DNA of 8,269 nucleotides from Candidatus Atribacter hydrocarboniphilus (GTDB lineage: Bacteria; Atribacterota; Atribacteria; Atribacterales; Atribacteraceae), in NCBI GenBank assembly GCA_003542295.1, contig DPKX01000016.1:8337-16605 (forward strand), read 5' to 3'. The position numbers were made by a program, and so were the translations under genes. The notes beneath the pieces were generated by a model. It ran no database searches and was not told the origin of the DNA. It saw nothing but the letters and a program-made list of their open reading frames with translations. Below, piece by piece: positions 1 to 5,728 of this stretch (position 1 is the first letter of the stretch; every line of letters begins with the position of its first letter).

Positions 1-1182
1 CTTTCTCTTCTTTTCCAAAACCTTCCCTGGAATTTACCCGGACAGTGGTGGTCGGAAGGAAAAAGTATCTCCGGAGAAGAAACCTCTTTTCTGCTTTCTG
101 AAAGTGGATTTGGAGGCGTTGCTCCTCAATCTGATATATCAGCAGATCCTCTCCTCGAAAACCTCAAAAAAGTGAAAAACGTGATTTCAGCTGGAATAAA
201 AATCTATAGTTCTTGGCAAAAAATTGCCAGTGCTCAACCAATCGAAACCAAAGTCGATACCTCTTGGATTGAATTGGGAGACGAAGCTTTTTCCAATACT
301 GAATCTCTTCAAACTCTTTTAACTCAAAAAACCTCCTCGGGAACCATTCTTGCCAAAGAAACCACAACTCAGACCCAAACTCTCCAACAAGAAACTCTGA
401 TGCGGGTTAAGGAAAAAACCGAGATTGTACAGGAAACCGAACTCAATCAATCATCGCTCCTCAGTCAAATGCAACATTCTCTCCAATTCAAAGCGTTCCT
501 CTCTGGAGCGAAAGTTGGGACTATTCTTATTAGCAGTGGAAGCCAAATTTATGCCTGTTCTTCACAGGATGATTGGGTAGGAGTCGGTGTTTATGCCTTG
601 AAGGGAGGTCTTGAATTATCTGGTGAAGCTTTTAAATTAGCAGGAATCGCAGCTCAAACCCGGCTTGGAGCGTATTTACCGTCTTATCTGGTTAGACCAG
701 AAAAAAGCTTCTGGGTTAAAGGGATTCCTATCAAAAGCATAAGCGGCTCTCTCAATGTGGTTGGGATGGTCACCGGTACCATTGAAACTGGATATAATCT
801 TTACCTTTACACTCAAGCCGACGATGTGCTCACCAAAAAAGAAGCCGCCCGCAACACCTGTGCAACCGCTATCGACGCCGGTATCAGTGTTGTTGAACCC
901 TTAGGGGGTTTTATCATGGGGTCCTGGATCATTGGATCAGAAATCGTCCATTTCACCTTAAAACTTTTTGATATTGAAGTATCACCGTATATCAAAAAAG
1001 TGACGAGCACACCTGGTCAATTCTTGACCTATACTGTAGTAAAAATTGATCCCCAATCGGTGCCTTTTGATAAAGCTATCGATGCCTGTACCAAGGCTCA
1101 AAATGATGCAATCAAAAACTGTAAAGAATATAATAAAGATTCCAAGAGAGAATATATTTATATTTTTGTTCCGCCTTCCTAA
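1..1182 (+). CDS. hypothetical protein, 5' end outside the window; glycine-rich hydrophobic C-terminal region
   Basis: The frame is open from base 1 to the TAA at 1180-1182, giving 393 visible residues. The first possible start is a GTG at 172. It has no Shine-Dalgarno site and the frame is open upstream of it, so I treat the gene as entering from the left edge. I do not recognise the family. Residues 1-57 are Trp/Gly/Ser-rich. Residues about 85-160 are polar and rich in Gln, Thr and Glu, and could form a helix or coiled coil. From about residue 165 come several hydrophobic Gly/Ala-rich segments, near 170-190, 200-225, 250-270 and 290-320, of the glycine-zipper kind that can insert into membranes. 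The C-terminus is Lys/Asp-rich with a short aromatic end. Cysteines are few and there is no catalytic motif I can name. The gene converges on the ABC exporter operon. A surface, secreted or toxin-delivery protein is possible but is only inference. Coding is certain from length; function is unknown. Confidence 0.8.
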   Translation, partial: LSLLFQNLPWNLPGQWWSEGKSISGEETSFLLSESGFGGVAPQSDISADPLLENLKKVKNVISAGIKIYSSWQKIASAQPIETKVDTSWIELGDEAFSNTESLQTLLTQKTSSGTILAKETTTQTQTLQQETLMRVKEKTEIVQETELNQSSLLSQMQHSLQFKAFLSGAKVGTILISSGSQIYACSSQDDWVGVGVYALKGGLELSGEAFKLAGIAAQTRLGAYLPSYLVRPEKSFWVKGIPIKSISGSLNVVGMVTGTIETGYNLYLYTQADDVLTKKEAARNTCATAIDAGISVVEPLGGFIMGSWIIGSEIVHFTLKLFDIEVSPYIKKVTSTPGQFLTYTVVKIDPQSVPFDKAIDACTKAQNDAIKNCKEYNKDSKREYIYIFVPPS

Positions 1183-1229
1183 CCAAGGAAACCTATCCAA
1201 CAAAGATAGTGAAAAGTAAGTTTTAATTA

Positions 1230-1265
1230 GTGAATAGGAAAATTTCACCCCTATACTCACTTTTT
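1230..1265 (+). terminator. probable rho-independent terminator after the left-edge gene
   Basis: GTGAATAGG (1230-1238) pairs with the nine stem bases in 1250-1260, leaving a two-base bulge (AC, 1255-1256) and an 11-base loop. Five T residues follow directly at 1261-1265, with more T-rich sequence after. It starts 48 bases after the stop codon of the + strand gene. The right arm also belongs to the repeat family described at 1245-1300, so the structure may serve as both. No folding energy was calculated. Confidence 0.5.
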
Positions 1266-1300
1266 CAATTTCTCTTTTTCTCTCCCCCTAGCGGGAGAGG
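1245..1300. repeat. intergenic palindromic repeat, copy A
   Basis: The element starts with TCACCCCTA followed closely by CTCA and a T-run (1245-1265). It ends in a hairpin with a 7-bp stem, CTCTCCC (1280-1286) pairing with GGGAGAG (1293-1299), around a 6-base loop. The same order recurs at 1508-1555: TCACCCCTA, CTCA, T-run, pyrimidine tract, then a C-rich/G-rich hairpin. It resembles the short C-rich/G-rich palindromic repeats scattered between genes in many bacterial genomes. It is not a CRISPR, because the copies are imperfect and have no regular spacers. Confidence 0.5.
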
Positions 1301-1315
1301 CATTTATTCTTTTTT

Positions 1316-1351
1316 CCCTCGTCCTTCTCTTGGAGAGGGTTAGGTTGAGAG
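1316..1351. repeat. imperfect palindrome, related repeat element
   Basis: The left half is pyrimidine-rich, starting CCCTC at 1316-1320. It pairs imperfectly with a right half that ends in GGTTGAGAG at 1343-1351. The core is CTCT/AGAG around a three-base TGG loop (1327-1337). The right half contains GAGGGTTAG (1335-1343), a nine-base word repeated exactly at 1565-1573 in the next element. It therefore belongs to the same repeat family as its neighbours. Confidence 0.45.
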
Positions 1352-1482
1352 AAATGTTTGGATATTTTCTTCAAGCTTATTTTTAATTAACCAAACTCTG
1401 GAACTGTATCCTTGGTTTATAAATAGATACTAATTTAAGAAGCATTTTGAGGAATTAAAAATAAATCCAGATTTTACTGAAC

Positions 1483-1578
1483 GGGAGAGGCTCAGGTTAG
1501 AACAAACTCACCCCTAGCTCATTTTAACCTAAGCCTTCTCCTCCCCTGAGGGGGAAACTAGAATGAGGGTTAGAATGA
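1483..1578. repeat. intergenic palindromic repeat, copy B, with an additional right-half fragment
   Basis: A right-half fragment (GGGAGAGG followed by a GGTTAG word, 1483-1500) is followed by a fuller copy. That copy has TCACCCCTAGCTCATTTT at 1508-1525 and a central hairpin, TCCCC (1542-1546) with GGGGA (1551-1555) around TGAG. Its outer right arm contains CTAGAATGAGGGTTAG (1558-1573), which is partly complementary to the CTAGCTCATTTTA arm on the left. The element shares its left-hand word with copy A and GAGGGTTAG with the element at 1316-1351. No coding potential was seen. Confidence 0.5.
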
Positions 1579-1834
1579 ATACGGTTTCATATAAAATACT
1601 TTACCTAACCTCACCAATACATGATACATATTTTTAAAAAAATTGCAAGTCTCTTCTATAAAAAATAATATCAATTATTAATTAAACAATAAAATTATTC
1701 GTGCCCTTTTCAGGGAAGATATAAAACTCAATCAATACCCGAGAATTTTACTAACGAATGACATCCATCTCATTTTCCATACATACTATAATTAAAAGAA
1801 TGATACCATGAAATAATTATTTCGATAATAAGCA

Positions 1835-3343
1835 CTAAACCTCCAAGTTTTGGATGGACTTGGAGTTAAACTGGCTCATATACAGGTTGTAATAAAATCC
1901 TTTTTTATCCAATAATTGTTGGTGATTTCCCTGTTCAACAATTTCTCCTTGATTGATAACCAGAATCAAATCGGCATTGCGTATGGTGCTTAATCGGTGG
2001 GCGATTACCAAACTGGTTCTTCCTTTCATAAGATTAAGCATAGCTTTTTGAACGTATTTTTCCGTTCGGGTATCAATGTTGCTGGTTGCCTCATCCAAAA
2101 TCAAAATTGAAGGATTTGCTAGTAACACCCGGGATATGGCAATAAGTTGCCTTTGTCCTTGACTAAGGTCACCCCCGTCTTCGGTCAGGATAGTATCGTA
2201 ACCGTTCGGTAAATGTCGGATAAACTGTTCAGCGTTAGCCAGGCGTGCGACATTTTCAATTTCTTCATCAGAGGCTTCGAGACACCCATAACGAATATTA
2301 TCCCTCACCGATTCGGCAAAAAGATAAGTATCCTGTAAGACAATACCTAGCAACGATCGCAAGGCTGATCGTTTAATATTACGAATATCAATCCCATCGA
2401 TGAGAATTTTTCCAGAATCGACGTCGTAAAAACGAGTTAAAAGATTAACCATAGTTGTTTTTCCCGCTCCGGTTGGCCCGACTATAGCAACAGTTTGACC
2501 GGGGAAAATATGGAAATTGATATTTTTTAAAACTGGTTCTTCAGGTTTATAACCGAAACTCACCTCTCTAAACTCCACCTCTCCCCTAACAACCTTATTC
2601 TCAATAGCATCAGGCAAGTCAGCCGTTTCGGGTAGTTCATCCATAACTTCAAAAACTCTTTCAGCACTTGATAATCCCGATTGAATTAAGTTAAACTGAT
2701 TGGCTAATTCATTCAAAGGACGGGCAAAATGGCGTGAATAGGTTATAAAACTGGCGATAATGCCTATGGTTATGACTTGGCGAATTGCCAAATAACCACC
2801 CACGCCTGCTACGATGGCAAAACCAAAATTATTTAACAAATTCATTAAGGGAGGTAGAATACCCGAATAAATTTGAGCACGGATAGCAATTACTCTTAGG
2901 GCAGAATTTTGTTTTTCAAATTCCTTCAGCTCTTGTTTTTCACGATTGAAGATTTTAATTACCTTTTGTCCAGAAATATTTTCTTCTATTAAACCATTCA
3001 AATCGCCTAATTGTGACTGTTGTTGAAGGAAGGATTCACGAGTTCGACTGGCAATCACCCGGGTGAATAAAAACATTAAGGGAACAACAGTTAAACTGAC
3101 CATGGTTAGCGTAGGGCTGAGCCAAAGCATCATAATAGCTGTCCCAGCCAAGGTAATAATACTGGTAAAAACTTGTACAATACTTGAACTGAGAGCATTG
3201 CTGATCAAGTCAATATCATTGGTTAAACGACTCATTAAATCCCCGTGCAGGTGGTTATCAAAAAATTTTATCGGAAGATACTGTAGCCGAGAAAACAAAT
3301 TCTCTCTCAAATTAAATACCGTTTTTTGGGCAATCTGAATCAT
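1835..3343 (-). CDS. ABC exporter C-terminal fragment: membrane helices 3-6 and complete ATPase domain
   Basis: This 502-residue frame carries most of the TM288-like subunit. Residues 1-235 are the rest of the membrane domain, starting at the second helix. They include the HGDLMSRLTNDID coupling segment (about 33-45) and the EENISGQKVIKIFNRE stretch (about 120-135). The ATPase domain follows: Walker A GPTGAGKTT (289-297), Q-loop Gln337, variant signature LSQGQ (393-397), Walker B ILILDE with catalytic Glu418, and H-loop His449 in IAHRLS. The ATG at 3343 has no Shine-Dalgarno site and is an internal Met of the parent protein, so this frame is unlikely to be a gene with its own start. Confidence 0.85.
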   Translation of the reverse strand: MIQIAQKTVFNLRENLFSRLQYLPIKFFDNHLHGDLMSRLTNDIDLISNALSSSIVQVFTSIITLAGTAIMMLWLSPTLTMVSLTVVPLMFLFTRVIASRTRESFLQQQSQLGDLNGLIEENISGQKVIKIFNREKQELKEFEKQNSALRVIAIRAQIYSGILPPLMNLLNNFGFAIVAGVGGYLAIRQVITIGIIASFITYSRHFARPLNELANQFNLIQSGLSSAERVFEVMDELPETADLPDAIENKVVRGEVEFREVSFGYKPEEPVLKNINFHIFPGQTVAIVGPTGAGKTTMVNLLTRFYDVDSGKILIDGIDIRNIKRSALRSLLGIVLQDTYLFAESVRDNIRYGCLEASDEEIENVARLANAEQFIRHLPNGYDTILTEDGGDLSQGQRQLIAISRVLLANPSILILDEATSNIDTRTEKYVQKAMLNLMKGRTSLVIAHRLSTIRNADLILVINQGEIVEQGNHQQLLDKKGFYYNLYMSQFNSKSIQNLEV

Positions 3344-3708
3344 AAGACGGTTTTGAATATAGGTAAAAAGTGAAACCAGGCATAAATACTAACCATTATC
3401 AAAACCATCCTCATCAAACCGATAAAATCACCGGGGATTATATAATCATCAATAGCTTTCCCAATTAAATAGGGTCCAATCAAATTTAAAAGCGAAGATA
3501 TTACCACCGATATAAAAATAAAGATAAGGGTAACACGATGGTCTCTTAAATAAATCCATAATTGCTTGATGGTTTTCTTGGTATCTTTTGGTTTTGAAAC
3601 CGGTCCCGGTATCTGGTGAGGACCATGTCCCCCCATTCCACCCATGGGGCGACCTGGTTGTCGAGGTCCTGAATAAAATCCAGGCTTTGATGCTCTCGAA
3701 TCAATCAT
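3340..3708 (-). CDS. ABC exporter N-terminal fragment (TM288-like subunit)
   Basis: This 122-residue frame has the true start of the downstream subunit. The ATG at 3706-3708 is preceded by AGGGG (3718-3722) at 9 bases. Residues 8-38 form a flexible Gly/Pro/Met/His-rich tail, a common feature of this subunit type. A cytoplasmic segment and the first membrane helix follow (about 58-80), with IGPYLIGKAIDDYI running into the periplasmic loop. The correct frame holds to about Trp111. The last residues (from FHFLP onward) are off-frame and end at the TGA at 3340-3342. Confidence 0.7.
   Translation of the reverse strand: MIDSRASKPGFYSGPRQPGRPMGGMGGHGPHQIPGPVSKPKDTKKTIKQLWIYLRDHRVTLIFIFISVVISSLLNLIGPYLIGKAIDDYIIPGDFIGLMRMVLIMVSIYAWFHFLPIFKTVL
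3365..3375 (-). other. inferred frameshift point in the TM288-like gene
   Basis: The - strand reads GCC TGG TTT CAC TTT TTA CCT. Adding one T to the TTT run (3373-3375) gives AWFSLFTYIQNRLM. Adding one to the TTTTT run (3365-3369) gives AWFHFFTYIQNRLM. Both restore the family spacing, and the SL pair slightly favours the first. A stop (TAG, about 3389-3391) in the downstream frame and the TGA at 3340-3342 bound the possible interval. Confidence 0.6.
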
Positions 3709-5221
3709 AAATTGTCACCCCTTCTCCTAGTTGAGATTGATATATCTCTTGATAGATAGAATTGTTCATTATAAGCTGGGAATGATTTCCTCGCCCAACA
3801 ATTTGCCCATTGTCCAAAATTAAAATGCAATCGGCATCTAAAACAGTGCTAATTCTCTGGGCAACAATAAAAATAGTGGTATCAACCAGAGTTTCCTTTA
3901 AAGCCGATAGTATCTTTTTTTCTGTTGCCAAATCGACAGCGCTGGTACTATCATCAAGAATTAAGATGGCTGGTTCCTTTACAATCGCCCGAGCAATAGC
4001 AATTCGTTGTTTTTGACCACCAGAGAGGTTAGCCCCTCTTTGATTAATGAGCGTATTATAGCCTTCAGGAAACTGGATGATAAATTGATCGGCTTGGGCA
4101 ATTTTGGCAGCAGTAATAACTTCTTGATCGGATGCCTGGGGATTGCCCCATTTAATATTTTCTTTTATGGTTCCGGAAAAAAGGATGGTATCTTGTGGAA
4201 CCATACCAAGAGACGATCTTAAAGTTTCGAAATCGAAAACCCGGACATCCCTTTCATCAACCTTAACTCTTCCTCTATTTACATCATAGAGTCGAGGAAT
4301 TAAGTTCATAAGAGTTGATTTCCCCGATCCAGTTCTTCCTAATAAAGCTATGGTTTCTCCCGGTTGAGCAACAAAGGAAATATCTTTCAAAGCCGGTTCT
4401 TCCCCGTCTTCCCCAAATTGAAAGGTAACCTTTTCAAATTCAACTATTCCCTTTTTTATTGGAGTTGTGTCGGGTTGGGATGGGTTTTGAATTTGGGGAA
4501 CTACGGATAAAACCTCATGAATACGCTCTGCAGATGCATTTGATCTGGTTATGAATATAAATATTGCACTCACCATCATCAGTGAAAAAAGAATTTGCAT
4601 AAAATAATTGATAAAAGCCATAAGCTCTCCAACTTTCATCGTTCCACCGCTGATTTGTATACCACCAAACCAAATCACCCCCACCAAGCTTAAATTCATA
4701 ATTAACATTATAACCGGCATTATTGATATGACTAATTTAAAAGCTTTTATTGTGGTGTTCATTAATTCTTTGTTTGCTGCAGAAAACCGTTTATTTTCGT
4801 AATCTGAACGATTAAAAACTTTTATCAAACGAATACCTGATAAATTCTCTCTCATTACCGCATTTACTCGATCCAACTTCTTTTGAACTGTAGTAAATAA
4901 AGGAAAGCTTTTTTTAATAACAAAATACAAGATCAGTAAAAGTGCAGGCACAGAAGCTAAGAGAATCATGGCTAACCGAGCGTTGATTGAGATAGCCATG
5001 ATAATTCCCCCTGCACCTAAAAGCGGAGCTCTTACCATAATTCTTAATGACAGGAGGACTAGCATTTGCACTTGGGCCATATCATTGGTAAGACGGGTAA
5101 TTAACGTAGAAATCTTAAACTTTTCAAGGTCAGCATAAGAAAAGCTTTGGATTTTTTTGAAGAGGTCAGACCGAAGGTCGGTCCCAAAGTTCTGACTGGC
5201 AATACTGGCTGAACTGTACAA
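3701..5221 (-). CDS. ABC exporter C-terminal fragment (TM287-like): membrane helices and degenerate ATPase domain
   Basis: This 506-residue frame is read from a TTG at 5219-5221. After [17 protein letters not shown] come the remaining membrane helices, up to about residue 230. The ATPase domain follows: Walker [10 protein letters not shown] (295-303), Q-loop Gln343 in VPQDTILF, signature LSGGQ (399-403), Walker B ILILDD (419-424) with Asp424 where a catalytic Glu is usual, and Gln455 in IVAQRIS where His is usual. The TTG has AGGAGG (5228-5233) 6 bases upstream. A separate start is therefore possible, although that AGGAGG also encodes the conserved Gly-Gly of the parent frame. Confidence 0.85.
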   Translation of the reverse strand: MYSSASIASQNFGTDLRSDLFKKIQSFSYADLEKFKISTLITRLTNDMAQVQMLVLLSLRIMVRAPLLGAGGIIMAISINARLAMILLASVPALLLILYFVIKKSFPLFTTVQKKLDRVNAVMRENLSGIRLIKVFNRSDYENKRFSAANKELMNTTIKAFKLVISIMPVIMLIMNLSLVGVIWFGGIQISGGTMKVGELMAFINYFMQILFSLMMVSAIFIFITRSNASAERIHEVLSVVPQIQNPSQPDTTPIKKGIVEFEKVTFQFGEDGEEPALKDISFVAQPGETIALLGRTGSGKSTLMNLIPRLYDVNRGRVKVDERDVRVFDFETLRSSLGMVPQDTILFSGTIKENIKWGNPQASDQEVITAAKIAQADQFIIQFPEGYNTLINQRGANLSGGQKQRIAIARAIVKEPAILILDDSTSAVDLATEKKILSALKETLVDTTIFIVAQRISTVLDADCILILDNGQIVGRGNHSQLIMNNSIYQEIYQSQLGEGVTIYD

Positions 5222-5436
5222 CCTGCTCCTCCTAACATACCAATAACGGCTATGCCAATCATTAAAAGGCCGGTTCTCATAACAAAGGTTAAATCTTGAC
5301 CGGCAATCCCAACATCCACAATCTTTGCCAATAAAGTTGGCTGAAGAAGGTCGACTATGACTTCAACTACCATTAATAGTGGCGCCAAAACCACAAACTT
5401 CCAATAGGGTTTTAAATAAGATAACAGCTTACCCAA
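5101..5436 (-). CDS. ABC exporter N-terminal fragment (TM287-like subunit)
   Basis: The start is a TTG at 5434-5436 with GGGAGG (5444-5449) 7 bases upstream. The resulting [12 protein letters not shown] aligns from residue 1 with the TM287 N-terminus as I recall it. A nearby ATG at 5438-5440 is out of frame, lies only 3 bases from the same site and meets a stop after three codons. Residues about 13-35 form the first membrane helix ([22 protein letters not shown] without its ends), followed by a loop and the beginning of helix 2 at about 52-70. Residues after Val75 are off-frame and Lys/Leu-rich, ending at 5101. Confidence 0.7.
   Translation of the reverse strand: MGKLLSYLKPYWKFVVLAPLLMVVEVIVDLLQPTLLAKIVDVGIAGQDLTFVMRTGLLMIGIAVIGMLGGAGCTVQPVLPVRTLGPTFGLTSSKKSKAFLMLTLKSLRFLR
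5212..5213 (-). other. inferred frameshift point in the TM287-like gene
   Basis: On the - strand the codons read TGT ACA GTT CAG. Reading GTT TCA GCC instead, with one extra T, restores the family sequence from CTV into [10 protein letters not shown] with no residue gained or lost. The site is not a recognisable slippery heptamer. Confidence 0.65.
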
Positions 5437-5443
5437 GCATTTA

Positions 5444-5449
5444 CCTCCC
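5444..5449 (-). promoter_or_regulatory. ribosome binding site GGGAGG deciding a TTG start
   Basis: GGGAGG on the - strand lies 7 bases before the TTG at 5436, an ideal spacing. It is only 3 bases before the out-of-frame ATG at 5440. It therefore supports the TTG as the start of the TM287-like subunit. Confidence 0.65.
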
Positions 5450-5526
5450 GGAGTTATGACCTTTAAAGGATTCTTCTGAGTTCAATTTGTCTTATTCCCT
5501 TATAAAAAAATTATCCAAGAAGATAA

Positions 5527-5560
5527 AGTATAAATCAATCCCGAGATTAAATTCTGTCAA
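5527..5560 (-). promoter_or_regulatory. tentative promoter for the ABC exporter operon
   Basis: A perfect TTGACA lies at 5555-5560 on the - strand, and TATACT lies at 5527-5532, about 90 bases before the TTG start. The 22-base gap between them is longer than the usual 16-18, so the pairing is doubtful. The real -10 may be another AT-rich hexamer nearby. It is listed because a promoter is needed here and TTGACA stands out. Confidence 0.25.
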
Positions 5561-5728
5561 CTCTTAAATTACTTCACTTTCAAATTAGCTTGATGTCCCA
5601 ATTTTTTTTATCTTATCTATATAGCTGATTAATCAATAAATATTGGACTTCATTAATATTAATATACTTAAATTTTGTGAAGACGCCCAAGATTTTTTAT
5701 CAATTTAATATAAGAAGTCATGAGCTAT

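Larger units (their letters stand above)
1183..1834. other. 652-base gene-free stretch between convergent genes
   Basis: I find no credible gene here; the ATG-started frames I looked at are very short. The left half holds the terminator at 1230-1265 and three GC-richer palindromic repeat elements. The right half (about 1580-1834) is strongly AT-rich. It contains a small hairpin, CCCT/AGGG at 1704-1715, which reads with a GAAA loop on the - strand. It also contains a perfect 14-base palindrome, GAAATAATTATTTC, at 1810-1823. Both lie downstream of the - strand ABC operon (stop at 1835) and could help end its transcripts, but neither has a good stem followed by a T-run, so I do not call a second terminator. 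Confidence 0.6.
1835..3708 (-). pseudogene. heterodimeric ABC exporter, consensus-site subunit (TM288-like), frameshifted
   Basis: Two overlapping frames together make one ABC exporter half-transporter of about 624 residues: membrane domain first, then ATPase domain. The N-terminal frame (from ATG 3708) and the C-terminal frame (to TAG 1835) are offset by one base. Restoring a single T in one of the T-runs at 3365-3375 joins them. The joined sequence then keeps the spacing I recall for Thermotoga TM288 between its IYA and QxxxM positions. The protein would sit in the inner membrane and pair with the gene upstream (3701-5436) to export hydrophobic compounds; the substrate is unknown. Its own Walker A, Walker B Glu and H-loop His are intact, so it supplies the catalytic half of the consensus ATP site. 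Its start overlaps the partner's stop by 8 bases (ATGATTGA), so the two are co-translated. The break could be real decay or a base-call error. Confidence 0.8.
3701..5436 (-). pseudogene. heterodimeric ABC exporter, degenerate-site subunit (TM287-like), frameshifted
   Basis: The frames 5101-5436 and 3701-5221 are two parts of one half-transporter of about 578 residues, close to the roughly 587 of Thermotoga TM287. The first frame follows the family up to GGAGCTV (Val75). The family then continues with an ASxASQNFG motif, which here appears in the other frame. Adding one T to the TT at 5212-5213 gives [14 protein letters not shown], with the same spacing as I recall for TM287. The ATPase domain has a canonical LSGGQ but ends Walker B in LILDD instead of LILDE, and has Gln for the H-loop His. 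That is the expected degenerate half-site of a heterodimeric exporter. It is the first gene of a two-gene operon with the subunit at 1835-3708. A sequencing or assembly indel is as likely as genuine inactivation. Confidence 0.8.
5437..5728. other. AT-rich intergenic region between the ETF operon and the ABC operon
   Basis: These 292 bases hold no gene that I can support. They must contain the end of the etfBA-glcD transcript and the promoter of the exporter. Visible features are the 10-base palindrome TGATTAATCA (5626-5635), the nearby ATTAATATTAAT repeat (5652-5663), and an interrupted inverted repeat, GTCCCAAT (5595-5602) against ATTGGAC (5642-5648), which has one bulged base. The inverted repeat encloses the 10-base palindrome. 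I see no classic stem plus T-run terminator for the - strand operon that ends at 5729. Confidence 0.5.

Noticed and set aside
172..1182. GTG at 172 as the true start of the left-edge gene
   Set aside because: The same frame is open back to base 1, and no Shine-Dalgarno site precedes the GTG. The preceding residues look like ordinary protein.
982..1260. - strand frame overlapping the 3' end of the left-edge gene
   Set aside because: It lies antisense to a longer open frame and partly across the terminator and repeat. It has an ordinary shadow composition and no family resemblance.
1245..1578. CRISPR array
   Set aside because: The repeats are imperfect palindromes of different length with irregular spacing and no uniform spacers. 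No cas gene is visible.
3604..3687. Unusual Gly/Pro/Met/His-rich N-terminal tail of the TM288-like protein as a new domain
   Set aside because: Tails of this composition are common in this subunit family ahead of the first membrane helix, so it is not a distinct domain.
5200..5233. Programmed -1 frameshifting in the TM287-like gene
   Set aside because: The AGGAGG would be a possible stimulator, but the junction TGT ACA GTT CAG has no run on which tRNAs could re-pair after a one-base slip.
5438..5440. ATG at 5440 as the start of the TM287-like subunit, implying a third indel
   Set aside because: It is out of frame and hits TAA after three codons. It is only 3 bases from GGGAGG, whereas the TTG at 5436 has 7-base spacing and gives the family's N-terminus.
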